Below, piece by piece: positions 57,224-64,000 of a stretch of 64,000 nucleotides of DNA (within the stretch, counting starts at the first letter, position 1; each line of letters opens with the position of its first letter). Source of the stretch: Streptomyces sp. NBC_01803. Lineage in GTDB: Bacteria; Actinomycetota; Actinomycetes; Streptomycetales; Streptomycetaceae. Position numbers and translations under genes: made by a program. The notes beneath the pieces were generated by a model, which worked only from the letters and a program-made list of their open reading frames with translations, did not search any database and had not been told where the DNA came from. The stretch is from assembly GCF_035917415.1 (NCBI RefSeq), contig NZ_CP109073.1, forward strand, positions 1,426,001-1,490,000, read 5' to 3'.

Positions 57224-59245
57224 CTACGGCCGCCGGTCCCGGTGCCCCGCCCCGCGCCGGACGGCCCCGGGGGCGTTCAGCGGGTGTCGCCGCCTGGCCC
57301 GTTCGCGGGCGGCCTCGGCGGAGTCGAGCTGCCAGGGCACCGAGGTCACGGTGACGCCCGGGGTGAGCAGCAGCCGGGCCTTGAGCCGCAGAGCGCTCTG
57401 GTTGTGCAGGATCGCCTCGTACCAGTGGCCGACCACGTACTCCGGGATGATCACGCTCACCACATCGTGCGGATGGGCCTTGCGGAGCTTCTTCACGAAG
57501 CGGATGAACGGCTGCGTGATCTCCCGGTACGGGGCGTCGAGCACCTTCAGCGGCACGTCGAGGTGGCGGTGCCGCCACTCGGCCTTGAGCGCCGCCGCCT
57601 CCTCGGGGTCCACGGCGATGGTGACCGCCACCAGACTGTCGGAGCGCAGCAGCTTGGCGTACGACAGGGCGCGCAGCGTCGGCTTGTGGATCTTCGAGAC
57701 CAGCACGACGGCGTGCACCTGTGAGGGCCGCACGTCGAGCTCCTCCTCCGGCACGTCCAGAGCCAGCTCCGCGGCCACCCGGTCGTAGTGGCTCCTGATC
57801 CCCGTCATCACCGCGTAGAAGCACGCCATGCCGACGATCGACACCCAGGCGCCGTGGCTGAACTTGGTGATCAGCACGATCACCAGGACGACGACGCACA
57901 GCACCGCGCCGAACCCGTTGAGGGCGCGGGCCCGGTGCATGCGGCGGCGCGCGGCGCGGTCGCGCTCCTGGCCGAGCAGGCGGTTCCAGTGCCGGACCAT
58001 GCCGCTCTGGCTGAAGGTGAAGGAGACGAAGACGCCGACGATGTAGAGCTGGATCAGCCGGTTGACGTCGGCGTTGAAGGCGACGACGAGCAGCGCGGCG
58101 AGGCCGGTCAGGAAGACGATGCCGTTGCTGAACCCGAGCCGGTCGCCCCGGGTGTGGAGCTGCCGAGGCAGATAGCGGTCCTGGGCGAGGATCGAGCCGA
58201 GCACCGGGAAGCCGTTGTAGGCGGTGTTGGCGGCCAGGAAGAGGATGAGGGCGGTCGCCGTGGTGAGGAAGACGAACGCGGCCGAGCCGGAGCCGAACAC
58301 CGCCGCCCCGACCTGGGCGATCACCGGGTCCTGGTGATAGCCGGAGCCCGCCGGATCGCCACCGATCAGCAGATCGTGGGCCGGGTCCTCGGCCAGACGC
58401 ACGTCGGTGCTCAGGGCGAGCGCCATCACCCCGAGGAACATGGTGGCCGCGATCCCGCCCATCAGGGCCAGCGTCCCGGCGGCGTTGCGCCCCTTGGGCT
58501 CGCGAAACGCGGGCACCCCGTTGCTGATGGCCTCCACCCCGGTGAGCGCGGCGCAGCCGGAGGAGAACGCGCGCAGCAGCAGGAAGGCCATGGCGAAGCC
58601 GGCCAGGTCGGTCTGCTCGGGCACGATGTCGTAGTCGGCGGTCGGCGCGCGCATGGTGTCGTCGAGGACCAGCGCCCGGAAACCGCCCCAGGCCACCGTC
58701 CCGAGCACGCCCACGACGAACGCGTAGGTGGGGATGGCGAAGAGCGTGCCGGACTCCTTGACGCCGCGCAGGTTCATCAGCATCAGCACGGCGATGATGG
58801 CGAGCGCGCACAGCACCTCGTTGCGCTCCACGAAGTGCGCCGCGGAGCCGAGGTTGTCCACTCCGGCGGAGACCGAGACGGCGACCGTCAGCACGTAGTC
58901 CACCAGCAGCGCGCTGCCGACGGTGAGTCCGGAGCGGCGGCCGAAGTTACTGGAGACGACCTCGTAGGCGCCGCCGCCGTTGGGATAGGCGTGGACGGTC
59001 TGCCGGTAGGAGGCGACCACGGTGAGCATCAGCACCACGACGGCCGCCGTGATCCACACGCTGTTGTGGTAGGCCGACACCCCCGCGATGGACAGGATGA
59101 GCAGCACCTCACCGGGCGCGTAGGCCACCGAGGACAGCGGGTCGGAGGCGAACACCGGCAGCGCGACGCGCTTGCGCAGCAGCGTCTCCCCCAACGCGTC
59201 ACTGCGCAACGCGCGGCCGAGCAGCAGGCGTTTGGTGCCATCCAT
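57224..59245 (-). CDS. KimA/KUP-like APC-superfamily potassium importer
   Basis: A 673-residue membrane protein. About 12 helices fill residues 30-470, starting DPLSSVAYAPGEVLLILS, then SYRQTVHAYPNGGGAYEVVS and LLVDYVLTVAVSVSAGVDNLGSA. The wording is close to Bacillus KimA (YdaO), a high-affinity K+/H+ symporter. A cytosolic C-terminus of about 180 residues has HAVVLVSKIHKPTLRALSYAK, a universal-stress-like fold that may bind a nucleotide signal. No ribosome site precedes the ATG; TATACG lies 8 nt before it, so it may be leaderless. Two RCK genes diverge from it, supporting a K+ role. Confidence 0.87.
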   Translation of the reverse strand: MDGTKRLLLGRALRSDALGETLLRKRVALPVFASDPLSSVAYAPGEVLLILSIAGVSAYHNSVWITAAVVVLMLTVVASYRQTVHAYPNGGGAYEVVSSNFGRRSGLTVGSALLVDYVLTVAVSVSAGVDNLGSAAHFVERNEVLCALAIIAVLMLMNLRGVKESGTLFAIPTYAFVVGVLGTVAWGGFRALVLDDTMRAPTADYDIVPEQTDLAGFAMAFLLLRAFSSGCAALTGVEAISNGVPAFREPKGRNAAGTLALMGGIAATMFLGVMALALSTDVRLAEDPAHDLLIGGDPAGSGYHQDPVIAQVGAAVFGSGSAAFVFLTTATALILFLAANTAYNGFPVLGSILAQDRYLPRQLHTRGDRLGFSNGIVFLTGLAALLVVAFNADVNRLIQLYIVGVFVSFTFSQSGMVRHWNRLLGQERDRAARRRMHRARALNGFGAVLCVVVLVIVLITKFSHGAWVSIVGMACFYAVMTGIRSHYDRVAAELALDVPEEELDVRPSQVHAVVLVSKIHKPTLRALSYAKLLRSDSLVAVTIAVDPEEAAALKAEWRHRHLDVPLKVLDAPYREITQPFIRFVKKLRKAHPHDVVSVIIPEYVVGHWYEAILHNQSALRLKARLLLTPGVTVTSVPWQLDSAEAARERARRRHPLNAPGAVRRGAGHRDRRP

Positions 59246-59282
59246 GGGCACACCGTATAGCGTGGTCGCGCGGAGGAGATCT

Positions 59283-59948
59283 ATGCACATCGTGATCATG
59301 GGCTGCGGCCGGGTCGGCGCGACCCTGGCGCAGAACCTGGAGGCCCGCGGCCACTCGGTCGCGGTCATCGACCAGGACCCCACGGCCTTTCGCCGTCTCG
59401 GCTCGCGGTTCGGCGGCCGTCGGGTGACCGGGCTCGGCTTCGACCGGGACACGCTCACCGAGGCCGGCCTCGCGGACGCGGGCGCCTTCGCGGCGGTGAG
59501 CAGCGGGGACAACTCCAACATCATCGCGGCCCGGGTGGCCCGCGAGGTGTTCGGCGTGGAGAACGTCACCGCCCGCATCTACGACTCCCGCCGCGCCGAG
59601 GTCTACGAGCGCTTCGGCATCCCCACGGTCGCCACCGTCCGCTGGACCGCCGACCAGATGCTGCGCCGCCTGCTCCCGGCGGGCGCCGAGCCGCTGTGGC
59701 GCGACCCGAGCGGCGGGCTGCAGCTCTCCGAGGTGCACGTCACGCAGGCGTGGGTGGGCCACCGGGTGAGCGCGTTCCAGGAGCGCACGGGCGTGCGGGT
59801 GGCGTTCCTGACCCGCATGGGCGCGCCGACGCTGCCGGACGCGCGGACGGTGCTACAGGAGGGTGACCTGGTGCACGTGATGATGTACAGCGACCGGGTC
59901 GCCGAGGTGGAGACCGTGTGCCTGCTGGGACCGGAGGACCCCGCATGA
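59283..59948 (+). CDS. TrkA/RCK-domain potassium-transport regulator, first copy
   Basis: A 221-residue cytoplasmic protein with an RCK_N Rossmann domain (MHIVIMGCGRVGATLAQNL, VAVIDQDPTAFRRL, AAVSSGDNSNIIAARVAREVFG) and an RCK_C domain near 135-215. It binds nucleotides and gates or regulates a K+ transporter. The ATG follows GGAGGAG by 4 nt. It is divergent from the KimA-like gene with 37 bp between starts, and overlaps the second copy by 4 bp (ATGA). The two probably form a hetero-oligomer. Confidence 0.94.
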   Translation: MHIVIMGCGRVGATLAQNLEARGHSVAVIDQDPTAFRRLGSRFGGRRVTGLGFDRDTLTEAGLADAGAFAAVSSGDNSNIIAARVAREVFGVENVTARIYDSRRAEVYERFGIPTVATVRWTADQMLRRLLPAGAEPLWRDPSGGLQLSEVHVTQAWVGHRVSAFQERTGVRVAFLTRMGAPTLPDARTVLQEGDLVHVMMYSDRVAEVETVCLLGPEDPA

Positions 59949-60616
59949 GGGTCGTGGTCGCGGGAGCCGGCGCGGTGGGGCGCTCGATCGCGGCGGAGCT
60001 GCTGGAGAACGGCCACGAGGTGCTGCTGATCGACAAGTCGCCCCAGGCGGTCTCGGTCGCGCGGGTCCCGCAGGCGGAATGGCTGCTGGCCGACGCCTGC
60101 GAGATCACGACGCTGGACGAGGCCGCGCTGGAACGCTGCCAGGTGGTGATCGCGGCGAGCGGCGACGACAAGGTGAACCTGGTGGTGTCCCTGCTGGCGA
60201 AGACCGAGTACGGCGTGCCGCGCGTGGTGGCGCGGGTGAACAACCCGAAGAACGAGTGGCTGTTCAACGACGCCTGGGGCGTGGACGTCGCGGTCTCCAC
60301 CCCGCGCCTGATGTCGGCGCTGGTGGAGGAGGCGGTGAGCGTGGGCGACCTGGTCCGCCTGCTCCGCTTCAGCCAGGGCGAGGCGAACCTGGTCGAGCTG
60401 ACCCTCCCCGAGGGCGCCACCCTGGTCGGCACCCGCGTCGGTGAGGTGGCCTGGCCCCAGGACACGGCCCTGGTGACGATCATCAGAGGCGCCCGAGTCC
60501 TGATCCCCGACCCCGACGACGCCCTGGCGGCGGGCGACGAACTCCTCTTCGTGGCCGCCCCGGCCCGCGAGGCACAGCTCGAAGAGCTCCTCTCCCCCCG
60601 CCCCCCGAAGCCCTGA
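59945..60616 (+). CDS. TrkA/RCK-domain potassium-transport regulator, second copy
   Basis: A 223-residue RCK protein with the same two-domain layout as its neighbour: GAGAVGRSIAAELLENGHEV and LLIDKSP at the nucleotide fold, then VVIAASGDDKVNLVVSLLAKTEYG. A C-terminal RCK_C follows (NLVELTLPEGATLVGTRVGE). The sequences are clearly diverged, so this is an old duplication, not a recent one. ATGA overlap with the first copy ensures matched synthesis. The N-terminal pocket keeps the Gly-x-Gly-x-x-Gly and acidic residue for NAD or ATP. Confidence 0.94.
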   Translation: MRVVVAGAGAVGRSIAAELLENGHEVLLIDKSPQAVSVARVPQAEWLLADACEITTLDEAALERCQVVIAASGDDKVNLVVSLLAKTEYGVPRVVARVNNPKNEWLFNDAWGVDVAVSTPRLMSALVEEAVSVGDLVRLLRFSQGEANLVELTLPEGATLVGTRVGEVAWPQDTALVTIIRGARVLIPDPDDALAAGDELLFVAAPAREAQLEELLSPRPPKP

Positions 60617-60669
60617 GGGGCCTCCCGAGTCGGCGAGTGGGGAACCCTCGCGACCACACGACGCGGAAA

Positions 60670-60687
60670 GGCCCGGATGACCGGGCC
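60670..60687. terminator. Hairpin between trkA genes and DUF3159
   Basis: A perfect 7-bp stem GGCCCGG/CCGGGCC with a 4-nt loop, preceded by AAA. It lies 54 bp after the second trkA stop and 70 bp before the convergent DUF3159 stop, so it could end both transcripts. No T-tract. Confidence 0.6.
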
Positions 60688-60756
60688 ACCCGAAAACCCA
60701 CAGCCGGCCCGGACCCGGGCGGGCGGGCCGACCGCGGGCCGGCCCGGCCGCGGGCG

Positions 60757-61554
60757 TCAGCGTGCCGTGGGGCGTTCTCCGTCGCCGGCCAGGGGTGGGC
60801 GGGTGGGCGAGAACCCCGCGGCCTTCGCCCCGTCGGCCGCCTCCGCCTCAGCGGCCTCCCTGGCCTCCCACTCGGCGATCACGTCGATCGGCGCCGGCGC
60901 CTTCACCAGGATGATCCATGTGAAGTAGACGGCTACCAGGAACGGCGGAATCCCCAGCGCCACCCGCAGCCACCCGAGCTGCGTGGCGTCGCCCCAGAAG
61001 TAGATGGGAAAGGTGATCGCCGACTTCGCCAGCAGGATCCCGCCCCACACGTAGCTGGCCTTGACATACGCCCGCTTGCGCCCCGGGTTCCGCGTCCGCC
61101 AGGACAGGTTCTCCCGGAAGACCGGCCCCAGGATCAGGCCGAGCAGCGGCACCCCGGCCAGCGACGTCACCACGTAGGCCACGCCCAGCACCAGCGTGTA
61201 CAGCATGCCGGGCAGATAGAAGTTCTTCGCGTCTCCCGACATCATCGCGAAGGCCGCCCCGAACGCGACCCCGAAGACACCGCCGAGGGCGTGCTTGAGG
61301 GTGTCCCGCCGGGCCAGCCGGGCCACGGCCAGCACGGCGGAGATGCTGAGCGCGGCGATGGCGGAGACGTTGATGTTCCGGTTGATCGTGTAGCTGAGCA
61401 CGAAGACGAGCCCGGGCACCGTGGTCTCCACCATGCCCCGCACGCCGCCGAAGGCTTCGAAGAAAGCCGCCCGCGTCGCGGCCTCGTCCGCGACCTGCTC
61501 CGCGATCTGTCTGTCGGGACTCTGGGGACTCTGGGACCTCTCGGATGGGGTCAC
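60757..61554 (-). CDS. DUF3159 membrane protein
   Basis: A 265-residue actinobacterial membrane protein of the DUF3159 family, function unknown. It has about six hydrophobic segments (VETTVPGLVFVLSYTI, VSAIAALSISAVLAVARL, LPGMLYTLVLGVAYVVTSLAG). NPGRKRAYVKASYVWGGILLAKSAI is the family's conserved loop. Both ends are charged. The GTG at 61554 has AGGAG 7 nt upstream, and that site overlaps the stop of the OB-fold gene. The earlier GTG at 61572 has none. It is translationally coupled to the OB-fold gene. Confidence 0.88.
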   Translation of the reverse strand: MTPSERSQSPQSPDRQIAEQVADEAATRAAFFEAFGGVRGMVETTVPGLVFVLSYTINRNINVSAIAALSISAVLAVARLARRDTLKHALGGVFGVAFGAAFAMMSGDAKNFYLPGMLYTLVLGVAYVVTSLAGVPLLGLILGPVFRENLSWRTRNPGRKRAYVKASYVWGGILLAKSAITFPIYFWGDATQLGWLRVALGIPPFLVAVYFTWIILVKAPAPIDVIAEWEAREAAEAEAADGAKAAGFSPTRPPLAGDGERPTAR

Positions 61555-61558
61555 CCGG

Positions 61559-61969
61559 CTACTCCTGTCCACGGGGTTGCAGTCGGTATCGGGGATTGAA
61601 CAGCACCGGCCGGCCGTGTGTCATCGCGATACGCCCGGAGGCGACCAGCGCGCGGCCCGGCTCTATGCCGGCGATCGAGCGCCTGCCCAGCCAGACCACG
61701 TCGAGCGAGGCCGAGCCGTCGTCCAGCTCGGCCTGGAGGGCGGGCATCCCCGCCACGGTCCGCTCGGTGACCGAGCGCAGCGTACCCGTCACACGCACCA
61801 CGGGCCGCCCCCCGGGCCGCTCGCCGCAGTCGCCGATACGGGTGCAGCCGGCGTCCGCCGGCTCCGCCGCGACGGCCAGGTCCCCGCCGTCGTCCGGCCC
61901 GGAACGTCCCAGCAGCCGCCACAGCCGGCCGCCTCGCCGCCCGGTCCCCGAGCCGCCATCCGCACTCAT
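61559..61969 (-). CDS. OB-fold nucleic-acid-binding protein
   Basis: A 136-residue protein. After a basic, Gly-rich N-terminus and a cysteine-containing linker (GCTRIGDCGERP), the second half is an OB fold: RVTGTLRSVTERTVAGMPAL, AELDDGSASLDVVWLGRRS, IEPGRALVASGRIAMTHGRPVLFNPRY. This resembles the nucleic-acid-binding domain of RecG or aminoacyl-tRNA synthetases. Its stop TAG sits in the ribosome site of the DUF3159 gene (starts 4 bp later), so expression is coupled. Role unknown. Confidence 0.88.
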   Translation of the reverse strand: MSADGGSGTGRRGGRLWRLLGRSGPDDGGDLAVAAEPADAGCTRIGDCGERPGGRPVVRVTGTLRSVTERTVAGMPALQAELDDGSASLDVVWLGRRSIAGIEPGRALVASGRIAMTHGRPVLFNPRYRLQPRGQE

Positions 61970-62150
61970 GCCATCAGCGTAACGGTCGGCGCTCGAAGCG
62001 GTAGCCCATCCAGCGTCCGGTGATCAGGTGGCGTGGCGCGGCCCGCGCACCCCGTCCCGCCGGACGGGACGGGTTCCCCCGCAACCGTGTCCCGCGCGCG
62101 GACAGGAACGATACGGTGACTGTCAGTCTCCGGACCGTCGCACAGATGGG

Positions 62151-64000
62151 GTGATCCCGATCGCCGCAGAGTCCCCGCTGGCCGCTTGGCTGCACCGGCT
62201 CGACGCCGGGCGGCTGCGCGACCTGCTCGCCGCCCGCCCGGACGTCGCCCGCCACCCCGGCCCGCACAATCTGGGAGAGCTCGCCGGCCGGCTCTCGGAG
62301 CAGAAGTCGGTGGCGCGGGCCATGGCCCGGCTCCCGCTGCGCTGCTTCCAGGCCGCCGAGGCGCTCGCCGCGCTCACCGCCCTCGCGCCGCCGGACGAGG
62401 GCGTGCCCCGGGACCGCCTCACCACCCTGCTGGGCGACCCCGGCCCAGGTGTGGAGGCGGCGCTGACCGAGCTGACCCAGTACGCGCTGACCTGGCCGGA
62501 CGAGGACGGGCTGCTGCGCATGGCCGATCCGTTGCGCGAGACGTGGCCGACGCCGCTCGGCCTGGGGCGAGGGCTGCGGCATCTGATGGGCGAGAAGAGC
62601 ACCGAGGACCTGCACGCGGTGCTGTCGGTCGTGGGCGTCACCCCGCCGGCCGCCAGGCACCAGCGGCTGACCGCGCTGCTCGACCACCACAGTGACCCCG
62701 ACCGGGTGGCCGCGCTCGCCGCGGCGGCGCCCCGGGAGACGCGGGAGTTGCTGGCGAAGCACAGCCGGGCCGTCTCCGAGGAGCGGGAGTCGGGGTCCGC
62801 CCCGGCCCTGCGGTGGGCGCTCGACCGCGGCCTGCTGGTCCGCGCCCGCTACGGATACGGGCCGGCCCGGATGCCCGCCGAGGTGGCGCTCGCGCTGCGC
62901 GGCAAGGACTGGCGCGCGCCGTTCGCCCCGACCCCGCCCGTACCGGCCCTCACGCCGGTCAGTGAGGAGGCCGTCGCCGGGGAGGCCGCGGCGGCGGCCT
63001 ACGCCTTCGCCGGGCAGGCCGCGTCCGTTCTCGCCGCGTGCGCGGCCGAGCCGCCGGCCCGGCTGAAGACGGGCGGCGTCGGCACCCGCGAGCTGGCCCG
63101 GCTGAGCGCCACCGCGCAGTGCGGGGAGACCGAGGTGCGGCTGGTGCTGGAGACCGCCGTGGCGGCCGGACTGCTGGCCCGCGACGGCGACCGTTTCCCG
63201 GTCACCGACGCCTATGACCAGTGGGTGGAGCGGGACCCGGCGTTCCGGGTGGCCGCCTTGCTGCGTGCCTGGTGGTCGATCGCGGGCTCCCCCACCCGGT
63301 CCCGGGACGCGGAGGGCCGGGTGCTGCCCGCCCTGGTGGACGGGGTTCCGCCGCGCAACGACCGGCTGGCCGCCCGTCGCGCGCTGCTCGGCGCCGCCGC
63401 CCGCCTGCCCGCGGGCCGGGGCGCGCGGGACGTCCTGGCGTTCGGCGCCGCCGTCGCCTGGCACCGCCCGATGGCCAGGCGGCTGGACGACGACTCCCCG
63501 CCCTTCGCCACACTGCTGCGCGAGGCGACGATGTTCGGCGTGCTGGCCCGGGGGACGCTCTCGCCGCTCGGCGCGGCCCTGCGTTCCGGCGACGAAGAGC
63601 GCCTGGCGGAGACGGCCCGCCGGCTGCTGCCCGCCGCCACCGAACGGGCGCGGATCGGCGGCGACCTGACCGCCGTCGTCACCGGGGCGCCCTCCGCCCG
63701 GCTGGAGCGCCTCCTCGACGCCGTCGCGGACCGGGAGGCGCGCGGCACGGCCTCGGTGTGGCGGTTCACGCCCGCCAGCGTCCGCCGCGCCCTGGACGTG
63801 GGCGGGACGGCGGAGTCGATCGAGACCGACCTGACCGCCGTCACCGACGGCCCGTTGCCGCAGCCGCTCGTCTACCTGATCACCGACGCCGCCCGCCGCC
63901 ACGGCCGCCTCCAAGTGGTGGCCGCCGCCTGCGTGATCCACGCGGACGAGCCGGCGCTGATCACCGAGATCCTCTACCACCGCAGGCTGGCCGGCCTTGG
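62151..64000 (+). CDS. Helicase C-terminal domain (XPB/Ssl2-like) protein, 3' truncated
   Basis: A frame opens at GTG 62151 (M-I-P-I-A-A-E-S-P-L) and continues without stop to the window edge, giving 616 residues. Homologues from memory reach about 750-850. The N-terminal half is helical and Ala/Arg/Leu-rich (LAAWLHRLDAGRLRDLLAAR). Around residue 530-616 the wording, SVRRALDVGGTAESIETDLT and PLVYLITDAARRHGRLQVVAAA, matches the helicase_C_3 family that lies next to XPB helicases in actinobacteria. No Walker motif is present in this part. The end lies outside the window. Confidence 0.88.
   Translation, partial: MIPIAAESPLAAWLHRLDAGRLRDLLAARPDVARHPGPHNLGELAGRLSEQKSVARAMARLPLRCFQAAEALAALTALAPPDEGVPRDRLTTLLGDPGPGVEAALTELTQYALTWPDEDGLLRMADPLRETWPTPLGLGRGLRHLMGEKSTEDLHAVLSVVGVTPPAARHQRLTALLDHHSDPDRVAALAAAAPRETRELLAKHSRAVSEERESGSAPALRWALDRGLLVRARYGYGPARMPAEVALALRGKDWRAPFAPTPPVPALTPVSEEAVAGEAAAAAYAFAGQAASVLAACAAEPPARLKTGGVGTRELARLSATAQCGETEVRLVLETAVAAGLLARDGDRFPVTDAYDQWVERDPAFRVAALLRAWWSIAGSPTRSRDAEGRVLPALVDGVPPRNDRLAARRALLGAAARLPAGRGARDVLAFGAAVAWHRPMARRLDDDSPPFATLLREATMFGVLARGTLSPLGAALRSGDEERLAETARRLLPAATERARIGGDLTAVVTGAPSARLERLLDAVADREARGTASVWRFTPASVRRALDVGGTAESIETDLTAVTDGPLPQPLVYLITDAARRHGRLQVVAAACVIHADEPALITEILYHRRLAGL

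Overview
The window is about 73% GC chromosomal DNA with dense genes, many GTG starts and strong GGAGG-type ribosome sites. It carries typical streptomycete genes: a ROK regulator like Rok7B7, an XRE-MurA fusion, DUF3000, DUF3099 and DUF3159 proteins, fadAB, a heme operon, a SARP regulator and an F420-dependent LLM oxidoreductase. Gene content and order match, from memory, the conserved core around SCO6060 to SCO5895 of Streptomyces coelicolor. The source is therefore almost certainly a Streptomyces or close relative. I see no rRNA, tRNA, CRISPR array, insertion sequence or large biosynthetic cluster.

Layout. 1-6.7 kb: 3' end of treZ, an SRPBCC protein, a repeat tract with a treY relic, LysE exporter, PfkB kinase, then murC-msrB. 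6.8-9.7 kb: a pyrimidine-reductase-like protein divergent from zapE and a PPK2 kinase. 9.8-12 kb: a three-gene MNIO (DUF692) cassette ending in a membrane protein with a Gly/Cys tail. 12-16 kb: heme genes hemE, hemY, hemQ (coproporphyrin-dependent route) followed by gpx. 16-23 kb: DUF3000, an atypical response regulator, RNase D, fadA-fadB, a NYN protein and a VOC protein. 23-30 kb: dxs, ROK regulator, a shrunken sugar-permease relic and aconitase. 30-43 kb: the XRE-MurA fusion, a MauE/Tat/16-cysteine secreted-protein cassette, HxlR with its oxidoreductase, an Nramp-like transporter, arcA-arcB and ChrA. 44-52.5 kb: a secreted beta-trefoil protein, TetR-MFS pair, hydrolases, and an LLM oxidoreductase with a homocysteine methyltransferase. 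52.8-64 kb: an orphan SARP regulator, an RNA methyltransferase, a KimA-like K+ importer divergent from two TrkA/RCK genes, DUF3159, an OB-fold protein and a truncated helicase-C protein.

Two themes stand out. First, two compact cassettes involve cysteine-rich products: MNIO enzyme + small partner + Gly/Cys-tail protein (9.8-12 kb), and MauE + Tat protein + a 141-aa protein with 16 cysteines (33.1-35.1 kb). Second, gene relics are dense between 26.8 and 48.1 kb: an ABC permease, two GNATs, a PEP-mutase/Pnkp chimera, a DeoR regulator and an O-methyltransferase. The intervals between housekeeping genes appear to have been eroding. A shared ATCTC-N6-GAGAT palindrome lies upstream of both acnA and the XRE-MurA gene.
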